Of a stretch of 11,007 nucleotides of DNA, positions 1 through 6,380 are shown in pieces. The DNA comes from Desulfobulbus sp. (GTDB taxonomy: Bacteria; Desulfobacterota; Desulfobulbia; Desulfobulbales; Desulfobulbaceae). Below the pieces are notes generated by a model. That model was given only the letters and a program-made list of their open reading frames with translations, was not told where the DNA came from and ran no database searches. The DNA lies in NCBI GenBank assembly GCA_017998195.1, contig JAGODN010000043.1, positions 1 through 11,007 of the forward strand. The letters are read 5' to 3'. The first letter of the stretch is position 1. Each line of letters begins with the position of its first letter. The position numbers and the translations under genes were made by a program.

Positions 1-1879
1 GCATCTGCTGGCTGATGGCGATGATGGTGGCGACAATGGGGGTGTGCTGTTCCAGATCCTGGACGAACTGCTTGTCGATCTTGAGCGTGCTCACCGGCAT
101 CCGGTTGAGGGAGCCGAGCGAGGAGTAGCCGGTGCCGAAATCGTCGATGGAGAAGCGGATGCCCAGCCGGCGGATCTGCTCCATGATGCGCAGGGTGTGC
201 TCCACGTCACGCATGGCCGTGGTCTCGGTGATCTCCAGTTCGAGGTAGTGCGGATCCATGCGGTGGCGGCCGAGCAGGTCCTCGAGCAGATCGATGAAAT
301 CGATGTTGAGAAACTGGCGGGGGGCGATGTTGACGCTCACCGGCACGGCCACCCCGTGGTGCTGCAGGACCGCGTGGAACTGGCAGGTCGCCTCGAGCAC
401 GTGGCGGCAGAGGTCGTCGATCAGGCTCGATTCCTCGGCCACCGGAATGAACACGCCCGGGCTGATCAGGCGGCCGCCCTTCTGCCAGCGGATGAGCGCC
501 TCGAGCGAGGTGGTGGTGCGGGTGGCGATGTCCACCTTGGGCTGGTAGTAGACCACGAACTCCCGGTGCAGGAGGCCGGAGCGGATGCCGTTCTCGGTGC
601 GGAAGCGCTCGTAGAGCTGTTCATGCATCTCCCGGGTAAAGAGCTGGTAGCGGTTTCTGCCCTCGGTTTTGGCGCGGTGCATGGCCATGTCGGCGCTGCG
701 GATCAGTTCCAGGGGGTTGTCGCCGTCACCGGGAAAGCGCGAGATGCCGATGCTGGCGTTGACGTAGATGGTGCGGAACTCGAGGGTGAACGGCTTTTTC
801 AGGGCCGCCAGGATGCGGTTGGCCGTCAGGTAGAGCGCCGGCTCGCTCTCGACCCGCTCCATGAGCAGGATGAACTCGTCGCTGCCCAGCCGGTAGAGGC
901 TGTCGCCGCGGCCCAGCACCGACTTGAGCCGCCCGGCGACCTGGACGAGCAGTTCGTCGCCCTGGCGGTGGCCGAACACGTCGTTGACGTTCTTGAAATT
1001 GTCGAGGTCGATGAAGAACACGGCCAGCAGCAGGCCGGAGTCGCCGCCGTGGGCGGGCAGGGCCCGGGCGAGGCGGTTTTCGAGGAAGGCCCGGTTGGGC
1101 AGCCGGGTGAGGGCGTCGTGGTGGGCGAGAAAGGCCACCTGCCGCTCCCGCCGCTTGCGTTCCCCGATCTCGGTGCACGAGGCGAAGTAGTAGCGGACGG
1201 TCCCGGCCTCGTCGCGCACGCTGCCGATGCGCAGCCACTGGGGGGAGACTGTGCCGTCGGCCCGCCGGCTCCAGACCTCGCCCGCCCAGCTGCCGCGGCT
1301 GGCGAGCACCTGCCGGATCCGCTCGTAGAAGGCGTCGTCGTGGCGGTCCGATTTGAGCAGCCAGGGGGTGCGGCCCGCCACCTCGTGCGCCTTGTAGCCG
1401 GTGATGGCCGTGAAGGCGGAGTTCACCGCGAGGATGGTGGCCTGGGCATCGGTGATGACGATCCCCTCGCCCAGGTTGTCGAACAGCTGCCGGTAGAGCT
1501 GGAGGAAATCCTCGGCGCTCAGCCGCCGCCGGGTCTCGGCGTCCACCCGCTCGGCCGACTCGCGCGCCGCCTCCGCCACCCGGCGGATGCGGGCAGCCAG
1601 GTCGTCGACCTGGCCCGTGAACCTCTCCCCCCCGGCGGGCGGCGCGACGGCGGCCAGCCGGCCGAGGGACGCGGTCACCAAGCGACCGAGGAAAAAGGCG
1701 GCGGCCAGGGCGAACAGGGAGGCGGCCAGGAGCACCCACCGCTCCGCCAAGACCTCGCCGGCCGCCGCCGGCACGCGGTGGCAGAGCAGCACGCAAACGA
1801 CGAGCAGCGGCAGCAGGACCAGCACCACGCTGCCCGCGAACACCTGCCACCCCAAGGGCCATCCTGTCCAACGCATCAT
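1..1879 (-). CDS. Membrane-bound PAS-GGDEF-EAL cyclic-di-GMP protein (3' end off window)
   Basis: Predicted inner-membrane c-di-GMP enzyme; 626 codons are visible and the frame runs off the left edge. Order: two transmembrane segments (about residues 12-33 and 48-66) with a very short periplasmic loop, a charged helical linker (86-125), a PAS domain (128-245, with ITDAQATILAVNSAF and ITGYK), a GGDEF domain (about 248-415) and an EAL domain (about 440 onward). The GGDEF signature is GSDEF (332-336), and the product-inhibition site is GRGD rather than RxxD. EAL residues are well kept: E460 in EALIRW, SVNIAPRQF, EITET, D579-D580 in DDFGTG and K600 in LKID. The last EAL motifs, about 60 residues, fall outside the window. 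The usual reading is that EAL hydrolyses c-di-GMP, while GGDEF makes it or binds GTP as a regulator; the motifs here favour phosphodiesterase activity (inference). Two ATGs are adjacent (1879 and 1876); 1879 is chosen, with AGGGAC about 9 bases upstream. The first residues form the first membrane helix. Confidence 0.93.
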   Translation of the reverse strand, partial: MMRWTGWPLGWQVFAGSVVLVLLPLLVVCVLLCHRVPAAAGEVLAERWVLLAASLFALAAAFFLGRLVTASLGRLAAVAPPAGGERFTGQVDDLAARIRRVAEAARESAERVDAETRRRLSAEDFLQLYRQLFDNLGEGIVITDAQATILAVNSAFTAITGYKAHEVAGRTPWLLKSDRHDDAFYERIRQVLASRGSWAGEVWSRRADGTVSPQWLRIGSVRDEAGTVRYYFASCTEIGERKRRERQVAFLAHHDALTRLPNRAFLENRLARALPAHGGDSGLLLAVFFIDLDNFKNVNDVFGHRQGDELLVQVAGRLKSVLGRGDSLYRLGSDEFILLMERVESEPALYLTANRILAALKKPFTLEFRTIYVNASIGISRFPGDGDNPLELIRSADMAMHRAKTEGRNRYQLFTREMHEQLYERFRTENGIRSGLLHREFVVYYQPKVDIATRTTTSLEALIRWQKGGRLISPGVFIPVAEESSLIDDLCRHVLEATCQFHAVLQHHGVAVPVSVNIAPRQFLNIDFIDLLEDLLGRHRMDPHYLELEITETTAMRDVEHTLRIMEQIRRLGIRFSIDDFGTGYSSLGSLNRMPVSTLKIDKQFVQDLEQHTPIVATIIAISQQM

Positions 1880-1888
1880 CGCCTGTTG

Positions 1889-1913
1889 TCCCTGCGTCCG
1901 TCCCTGATTCCCT
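1889..1913 (-). promoter_or_regulatory. Three AGGGA motifs upstream of the c-di-GMP gene start
   Basis: Read on the minus strand, AGGGA occurs at 1913-1909, 1905-1901 and 1893-1889, all within 25 bases. The last lies about 9 bases before the ATG at 1879 and probably serves as the Shine-Dalgarno. AGGGA fits the ANGGA core bound by CsrA/RsmA, and GGDEF genes are known CsrA targets in enterobacteria. That this is a CsrA site is inference only; G-rich leaders can produce such motifs by chance. Confidence 0.25.
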
Positions 1914-1987
1914 GCACCAAAGGCCGCGGATGCCCCGCGCCGGTCGTTGCCCCTGCCCTGATCACCACCTTTTTCTCTGTTCCCGGC

Positions 1988-2015
1988 AGTGTATCCCACC
2001 CCCCGGCAAACTCAA
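1988..2015 (-). promoter_or_regulatory. Candidate sigma-70-like promoter for the c-di-GMP gene
   Basis: On the minus strand a TTGAGT -35 (2015-2010) and a TACACT -10 (1993-1988) are separated by 16 bases. Each hexamer matches the consensus at four of six positions. It would give a leader of about 100 bases before the ATG at 1879. It stands out in a GC-rich background, but no second line of evidence supports it. Confidence 0.35.
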
Positions 2016-2076
2016 TCACTTTTGCCGCCGCGGCCCGCTCGGGGGCGATAATCGGCCTGCAAACGGCCCTGTCGCC

Positions 2077-2105
2077 TTGACAAAGCCGCCCCCATCGGGG
2101 ATTCT
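2077..2105 (+). promoter_or_regulatory. Candidate promoter for the DUF748 gene
   Basis: A perfect TTGACA (2077-2082) is followed after 17 bases by GATTCT (2100-2105), which matches the -10 consensus at only three of six positions. The perfect -35 with a poor -10 would suit an activator-dependent or weak promoter. A transcript from here would have a leader of roughly 95 bases before the ATG at 2206. Confidence 0.4.
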
Positions 2106-2118
2106 GGGAAGCATTCCC
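2106..2118. promoter_or_regulatory. Small palindrome at the candidate DUF748 transcription start
   Basis: GGGAA-GCA-TTCCC is a perfect inverted repeat with 5-base arms and a 3-base centre. It lies immediately after the candidate -10 box, where a repressor could block initiation. It is short enough to be chance; the position is the only reason to list it. Confidence 0.25.
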
Positions 2119-2205
2119 GTGCGCGGCCGGTCGCAGGTCCAGGATCGGCCGGGCGGCAACAGGACCGCGTCCCCGCCTCTTCATGACCAGAACGGAACAC
2201 CAGCC

Positions 2206-5200
2206 ATGACCAACCTGCAGACCGTGCGCGCCCGGATCGCGGCGCTCTTTCGCAAAACCTGGGTCCGGGTGCTCACCGCCCTGACCCTGTGCGTCGCCCT
2301 GTTCCTCCTGCTGCTGCCCGTCGGCCTGCAGAAGGGACTGCAGCACTGGCTCGTCAGGAACGGCGCCGACGCCGCCCGTGTCGGTTCGTTCGCCGCCAAC
2401 CTGTTCACCGGCCGGTTCGCCATCCACGGCATGGACGTCGAGCGCGAAGGGAAAAATGTGCTCAGCGACTCGCTCCTGGCCCTGGACCTGAACCTCCCGG
2501 CCCTGCTCAAAAAAAGGGTGCACGTGCAGCGGGCCGTGTACGAGCAGGCGACCATCGACCTCGAACAGCTGGCCGACGGCCGCTGGCGCTACACCTCCTA
2601 CCTGACCGGCCCGAACAGCGGCACGGTGGAGACGAAAGAGACCACCACCTCCTCGCCCTGGACCGTGCTGGTCAGCGAGATGCGTCTGACCGACTGCGTG
2701 GTCCGCCTGAAAACCCCTGAACTGCAGCTCAACCTGGTCATCGACTCGGCCGCGCTGGAAGGGTTCAGCACCGCGCCCGGCGCCGAGGGCGCCAGTTTCC
2801 GCTTCAAGGGCAAGGTCAACGAGGCGCCGCTGGAGATCCACCTGGACCGGCTGCAGGTCGCGCCCCACCTGGACCTCGGCGGCACGCTCACGCTGGCCGG
2901 CTTCGATCTCGGCCAACTCGCCCGGCTGCTCGCCCCGACGGTGCAGCCGTTCACCGGCAAGGCCGGGATCGACGGCCGACTGCGCCTGAGCCTGCCGGCC
3001 GAGGGGCCCCGGGCGGAATACGAGGGCCGTGTCGAACTGGGCGGGGTCGATATCGGTGTGGCCGGCACGGCCATCGACGAGCAGAGCCTCGTCTGGCAGG
3101 GCAAGGCGAGCTACACCGGCGGCGGCGCCGGAGGCACGGTCAGCGTGGACGGCACCCTCGACGGCCAGGGGCTGGCGGTCAGCCTGGCCGACTCCCCGGT
3201 CACCTTCAGAACCGGCACCCTGCAGCTCAAGGGACCGATCGAGGCCGCCTTCGGCGAGCGCTTCAGCCTGACCAGCAAGGCCGCCCTGACCGTCGGCAAG
3301 GCGGAACTCGGCCTGGCTGCCGGCGCGCTCGCCATCGACACCACCGGCTGGACCGGCACGATCACCTGCGCGGCCGGGGACAAGGCGGACGCGCCCATGC
3401 GTATCGTCACCGAAGGCTCCTGGCGGACCGGCGGGCTCAGCTTCAGCCAACCCGAACCGGGGGGAACGGTCCGCCAGGGGGAGATCCTGCTTGACGGGCG
3501 CAGCGAAACCACCCTGGGCCAGCAGGTCCAGGCCGGTTTCGACGGCCGCCTGCACCTCGCGGACCTCGACCTGCGCCTGCCCGAGTTGAGCGTTACCGAC
3601 AAGGCGCTCAACTGGCAGGGCACCATCGGCTACACCGACGTCAAAGCGCCGACCGTCAGCCTGAACGGCGCCCTCGACGGCCAGGGGCTGGTCCTCGCCC
3701 AGGGGGCTGGCAGCAGGGAACCCCTGCTTCGCCTGGAACAGTTCGCCACCTCCGGCATCGAGGCCGTCACCGGCCAACGACTCGCCGTCCAGCGACTCCA
3801 GACCAAGGGCCTCGCCCTGCGGGTGGACGGCGACCTGCCGCTGACCGTGCAGGTGCCGGAGGTGGTGGTCGGCACGGTGACGAGCGGCGACTGGCAGTCC
3901 TTTGCCGCCGGCTCGGTGAGCGTGCGCAACACCCGGATCGTGCCGCAGCAGGACAAGGGCGAGATGGGTACGCTGGCCGGGCTCACCGTCGAGCGCGCCC
4001 AATACGCCCCGAACGGTCGGGTGAGCGCCGCCTCGGTGGGGCTCGAGGGACTGCGCCTGCTGCCGGCCGGTGCCGGGGACCAGGGCGTGTTGCGGCTTGG
4101 CCGGGCCCGACTCGCCGCGCCGGTCTGGGCCGCGAACCAGGGGCTGCGCGCCCAATCGCTGGTGTTCACGGATCTCTTCGCCGAGCTTGTCGTTGACAAG
4201 GACGGGGGCCTGCGGGCCAACAAGCAGCTGGCCGCCCTCAAGCCCGCCGCTCCCGCCAAAAACAAAGGCAAGGCCAAAGCTGCGGCCGCGAAGGCCCCGG
4301 CCGCGGCGTCCGGGGGCGGCTCCGCCGCAGGCGAAGTGGCCATCGCCACCGTGAGCGTGGAGGGCGAAAGCGGCCTGCGGATCGAGGACCAGTCGCTCGC
4401 CAAGCCCTTCCTGAGCGACATCGCCATCCAGCGGCTGGTGCTCACCGACCTGGCCACCAGCGCCAACGCCGCACCGGCGACCATCGACCTGGCGGCCCTG
4501 CTCGACCAGCGGGCGCCGCTCACCGTCAAGGGCACCATGACCCCGTTCGCCAAGGCCCTCGGGGTCGACTCCACCGTCTCGCTGAAGAACTACCCGCTCT
4601 CCCGCCTGTCGCCCTACGTCATCCAGTCGGTGGGCCTGGCCCTGACCGGCGGCCAGCTCAACCTGGCCAGCACGGTCAAGGTCGCGGACAACACGATGCG
4701 CATGAAAAACAGCATCCACCTGAAAAAGCTGGAGACCGCCACCATTTCCAAGGAACTGGCCCAGCAGTTGGACAACCGCCTGCCCCTGCCGCTGGAGTCG
4801 GCCATCAGCTTCCTCAAGGACAGCAACGGCGACCTCAAGCTCGACATCCCCATCGAGGGACCGCTCTCCGAGCTGAACGTGGGCATCGCCGACCTGCTCA
4901 TCACCGCGCTCGGCAAGGCGATCCTGCCGGCCGCCTCCTCCTACCTGGTGTACGCCCTCGGCCCGTACGGGGCACTCGCCTACGTGGGCATGAAGGTCGG
5001 GGAAAACATGATGAAGGCGAGCCTGGCGCCGGTGGTCTTCCAGGCGGAGGAGAGCGAACTGACCGGCGAGCACCGCGCCTACCTGGAACGGGTGGCCAAG
5101 GTCATGCAGGACCGGCCGGACATGGACATCAACCTCTGTCCCTCCGCGCCGGCCTGGGAGATGCTTTCAAAAAGGGCGCTGCAGAAGGTGGGGGACGCGG

Positions 5201-5379
5201 ATATTCCCGTGGACGACAAGGATCGGGAGAAGCTCACCCGGCTCGGCCAGGAGCGCGCCCAGGCGATCCTCGATCACCTGGCCGAGGCCCACGGCATCGA
5301 CCGGGCACGGCTGTTGATCTGCGAAACCAAGATCCCGACCAAACGCGACGCCCAGCCGGTGGTGGAGTTGCAACTGTAG
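2206..5379 (+). CDS. DUF748 / AsmA-like envelope protein with OmpA-like C-terminus
   Basis: A 1057-residue DUF748 protein, part of the broad AsmA-like group thought to act in the periplasm on envelope assembly or lipid traffic; its exact substrate is unknown. One N-terminal membrane anchor (about 19-41, after a basic stretch) precedes long beta-rich repeats. A low-complexity Lys/Ala linker lies at about 676-710. The DUF748 core (about 785-890) includes SLKNYPLSRLSPYV, SAISFLKDSNGDLKLDIPI and EGPLSELNV. Residues about 942-1057 look like an OmpA-type alpha/beta domain, with FQAEESELT near its start and RAQAILDHLAE near its end; in related proteins this type of domain can contact peptidoglycan. 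The frame is open back to 1930, but ATG 2206 is chosen because it gives a normal basic-plus-hydrophobic N-terminus; the upstream extension is proline-rich and unlike a protein. Its Shine-Dalgarno is poor (GGA about 10 bases upstream). The gene stands alone, and a terminator hairpin follows 30 bases after the stop. Confidence 0.9.
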   Translation: MTNLQTVRARIAALFRKTWVRVLTALTLCVALFLLLLPVGLQKGLQHWLVRNGADAARVGSFAANLFTGRFAIHGMDVEREGKNVLSDSLLALDLNLPALLKKRVHVQRAVYEQATIDLEQLADGRWRYTSYLTGPNSGTVETKETTTSSPWTVLVSEMRLTDCVVRLKTPELQLNLVIDSAALEGFSTAPGAEGASFRFKGKVNEAPLEIHLDRLQVAPHLDLGGTLTLAGFDLGQLARLLAPTVQPFTGKAGIDGRLRLSLPAEGPRAEYEGRVELGGVDIGVAGTAIDEQSLVWQGKASYTGGGAGGTVSVDGTLDGQGLAVSLADSPVTFRTGTLQLKGPIEAAFGERFSLTSKAALTVGKAELGLAAGALAIDTTGWTGTITCAAGDKADAPMRIVTEGSWRTGGLSFSQPEPGGTVRQGEILLDGRSETTLGQQVQAGFDGRLHLADLDLRLPELSVTDKALNWQGTIGYTDVKAPTVSLNGALDGQGLVLAQGAGSREPLLRLEQFATSGIEAVTGQRLAVQRLQTKGLALRVDGDLPLTVQVPEVVVGTVTSGDWQSFAAGSVSVRNTRIVPQQDKGEMGTLAGLTVERAQYAPNGRVSAASVGLEGLRLLPAGAGDQGVLRLGRARLAAPVWAANQGLRAQSLVFTDLFAELVVDKDGGLRANKQLAALKPAAPAKNKGKAKAAAAKAPAAASGGGSAAGEVAIATVSVEGESGLRIEDQSLAKPFLSDIAIQRLVLTDLATSANAAPATIDLAALLDQRAPLTVKGTMTPFAKALGVDSTVSLKNYPLSRLSPYVIQSVGLALTGGQLNLASTVKVADNTMRMKNSIHLKKLETATISKELAQQLDNRLPLPLESAISFLKDSNGDLKLDIPIEGPLSELNVGIADLLITALGKAILPAASSYLVYALGPYGALAYVGMKVGENMMKASLAPVVFQAEESELTGEHRAYLERVAKVMQDRPDMDINLCPSAPAWEMLSKRALQKVGDADIPVDDKDREKLTRLGQERAQAILDHLAEAHGIDRARLLICETKIPTKRDAQPVVELQL
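3019..3175 (+). repeat. Intragenic repeat, copy 1, in the DUF748 gene
   Basis: This encodes residues 272-323 of the DUF748 protein. The module runs from YEGRVEL through WQGKASYT to VSVDGTLDGQGL and aligns along its whole length with copy 2 at 3538-3691. At the DNA level 3139-3175 matches 3655-3691 at 34 of 37 bases, including 21 identical in a row. It is a duplicated beta-rich module, not a mobile repeat. Confidence 0.7.
3538..3691 (+). repeat. Intragenic repeat, copy 2, in the DUF748 gene
   Basis: This encodes residues 445-495. The module runs from FDGRLHL through WQGTIGYT to VSLNGALDGQGL and pairs with copy 1, about 172 codons upstream. Nearly identical DNA over the last 37 bases contrasts with the more diverged first two-thirds, which suggests partial gene conversion or strong constraint on this turn. 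Confidence 0.7.
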
Positions 5380-5396
5380 GCGCGCAGCGGCTCGGG

Positions 5397-5443
5397 AAAA
5401 AGAAAAAAAAACGGCCGCCCGGTGGCAACACCGGGCGGCCGTT
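5397..5443 (-). terminator. Strong intrinsic terminator for the DUF882 peptidase gene
   Basis: A perfect 15-base inverted repeat (AACGGCCGCCCGGTG at 5410-5424 and its complement at 5429-5443) encloses a GCAA tetraloop. On the plus strand the stem is preceded by A5-G-A9 (5397-5411), so minus-strand RNA ends in a near-perfect U-tract. This places it about 35 bases after the stop of the minus-strand peptidase gene. In the plus direction the stem follows the DUF748 stop by 30 bases but is followed only by GTTGTCGTTG, so any termination there would be weaker. Confidence 0.92.
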
Positions 5444-5478
5444 GTCGTTGCTGGCCGCGGCAGGGCCGCGGCGGCGGG

Positions 5479-6048
5479 TCACCAGGTCCGGTAGCGGCCG
5501 GTGTCCAGGTGGACGAAATCCGATTTGGCGTAATAGCCGACGCCGCCGCACTTCATCTCCACGGCGCACTCGCGGATCTGCCGGGTGCTGATACCGTCGA
5601 GGCGGATGTCGATGGCCTTGCCTTCCATGTGCAGGCTGTGCTCGGCCACCCCGTTGGAACTGCCGCGCAGCATGTTGTTGGTGCGCGGCGAACGGAACCC
5701 GGAGAGCACCTCGTAGGTGCCCTTGCGGCCCATCTCCTGCTGGATGGCCCAGAGGATGTCGAGCAGCCTGGGGTCGATGGGACAGGTTTCACCGGTGCGG
5801 AAATCACGCAGGAAGCGGGTGACCCTGGCCAGGGCCATGGGGTTGTACATGTCACCCCAGGCATAGGCGATCTGCAGTTCCTGGTTGGTGTGGGCGTGGT
5901 AGAGGGACAGGGTGCGCCTGCCCGGAACCACCGCGGCCAGGCCTGTGCCGGGAATGGCGGCGGCGGCGAGGCCCAGGGTGAGCTGACTGGCGGTGCGCAG
6001 GAACGAGCGGCGGGAGAGGACGGTGGAGGGTTGATTTTCTGTAACCAT
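5479..6048 (-). CDS. Tat-exported DUF882 / M15-type murein peptidase (YcbK/MepK-like)
   Basis: A 189-residue exported protein of the DUF882 (Peptidase_M15_2) family. The E. coli member YcbK/MepK is a zinc endopeptidase that cuts peptidoglycan cross-links in the periplasm. The N-terminus carries a classic twin-arginine signal, SRRSFLR (12-18), then a hydrophobic stretch ending near GLAAV (36-40). The core has SGFRSPRTNNML (116-127), the SLHMEGKAID motif giving the likely zinc ligands H140 and D147, and GYYAKSDFVHLD with H180, so all expected catalytic positions are present. The length is typical. ATG 6048 is supported by AAGGA about 5 bases upstream (6057-6053). It is a single-gene unit with its own promoter (6136-6164) and terminator (5397-5443). 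Peptidase activity is inferred from the family; many DUF882 members are untested. Confidence 0.93.
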   Translation of the reverse strand: MVTENQPSTVLSRRSFLRTASQLTLGLAAAAIPGTGLAAVVPGRRTLSLYHAHTNQELQIAYAWGDMYNPMALARVTRFLRDFRTGETCPIDPRLLDILWAIQQEMGRKGTYEVLSGFRSPRTNNMLRGSSNGVAEHSLHMEGKAIDIRLDGISTRQIRECAVEMKCGGVGYYAKSDFVHLDTGRYRTW

Positions 6049-6135
6049 TATTTCCTTTCTTCAAGGGGTTATCCAGCATGACGAAACAGTCGGCAGGCCG
6101 TTTCACGCCGGGTGGCTGCAACCAAAAGGTGAGCT

Positions 6136-6164
6136 ATTTAAAAGAAAGTCCCGGTCGCTGTCAA
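6136..6164 (-). promoter_or_regulatory. Sigma-70-like promoter of the DUF882 peptidase gene
   Basis: On the minus strand a perfect TTGACA (6164-6159) is followed after 17 bases by TTAAAT (6141-6136), four of six matches, in a locally A/T-rich stretch. The expected start near 6129 leaves a leader of about 80 bases before the ATG at 6048. It is the best promoter match in the window. Confidence 0.65.
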
Positions 6165-6191
6165 GTTTTCATCGTGAAAAAGACATGACAG
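6158..6191. promoter_or_regulatory. Nested palindrome over the -35 box of the peptidase promoter
   Basis: An inner inverted repeat TTTTCA-TCG-TGAAAA (6166-6180) is flanked by a second pair, CTGTCA (6158-6163) and TGACAG (6186-6191). The two pairs are almost concentric, with centres about 1.5 bases apart. The left outer arm overlaps the -35 hexamer, so a dimeric regulator bound here could occlude RNA polymerase. The regulator is unknown. Confidence 0.4.
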
Positions 6192-6264
6192 TGCGGCCGG
6201 TTAGAAAAATATCCTGCCGTTTTTTCTCACATTCTCGGCTGCCCGGCCGCCCGCCTGAGCGTGC

Positions 6265-6293
6265 TTGCGGCACGGGCGAGGATGGCGTATGCT
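6265..6293 (+). promoter_or_regulatory. Weak candidate promoter for the cpYpsA-M48 operon
   Basis: TTGCGG (6265-6270) and TATGCT (6288-6293) are 17 bases apart and match the consensus at three and four of six positions. It would start a transcript near 6300, leaving a leader of about 80 bases before the ATG at 6381. No better plus-strand match was seen between 6130 and 6380. Confidence 0.25.
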
Positions 6294-6380
6294 GCCCGCT
6301 GGTCCGGCCCGGTGGCCGGTAGACCCGGCCCGCACCTCGTTGCCGGCCCGACCGCCCTTGCCCAGATCGCACACCAGACC

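Larger units (their letters stand above)
1880..2205. other. Divergent intergenic region between the c-di-GMP gene and the DUF748 gene
   Basis: This 326-base stretch holds no convincing gene on either strand. Open frames that cross it are extensions of antisense frames from the neighbouring genes. It holds candidate promoters for both divergent genes, a small palindrome beside the plus-strand promoter, and three AGGGA motifs in the presumed leader of the minus-strand gene. I looked for a c-di-GMP (GEMM) riboswitch in front of the GGDEF-EAL gene and saw none of its conserved blocks. Confidence 0.7.
6049..6380. other. Divergent intergenic region between the DUF882 and cpYpsA genes
   Basis: About 330 bases without a convincing gene. 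The part nearest the DUF882 gene (to about 6235) is much more A/T-rich than the rest of the window and holds that gene's promoter and a nested palindrome. From about 6240 the sequence returns to very high GC and stays open in the cpYpsA frame, but the encoded residues are proline- and alanine-rich and do not match the family, so I treat it as untranslated. A weak promoter candidate lies at 6265-6293. Confidence 0.65.

Noticed and set aside
1880..1990. A c-di-GMP (GEMM) riboswitch in the leader of the GGDEF-EAL gene
   Set aside because: The leader is long enough, but the conserved GEMM blocks and tetraloop-receptor pattern are not present on the minus strand.
44..2080. A 678-codon plus-strand frame antisense to the c-di-GMP gene
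   Set aside because: The opposite strand encodes intact PAS, GGDEF and EAL motifs in order. This frame is compositionally biased and runs into the intergenic region without a sensible end.
1876..5073. A 1065-codon open frame antisense to the DUF748 gene
   Set aside because: It mirrors a real gene in a GC-rich genome where antisense stops are rare. The residues are rich in Gly, Gln, Arg and Val with no domain pattern, and the opposite frame has clear family motifs.
6185..6213. Plus-strand ATGACA ... AATATC promoter-like pair
   Set aside because: The -10 matches only three of six positions, and the -35 overlaps the right arm of the palindrome, which explains the sequence better.
6194..6225. 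Hairpin followed by six Ts on the plus strand, resembling a terminator or attenuator
   Set aside because: The stem is only four plus two pairs with a mismatch and a 12-base loop, and no plus-strand gene or promoter lies upstream to be terminated.
6301..6325. GC-rich bulged hairpin in the leader of the cpYpsA gene
   Set aside because: Nine pairs with a three-base bulge are expected often by chance at this GC content, and it matches no known RNA element.
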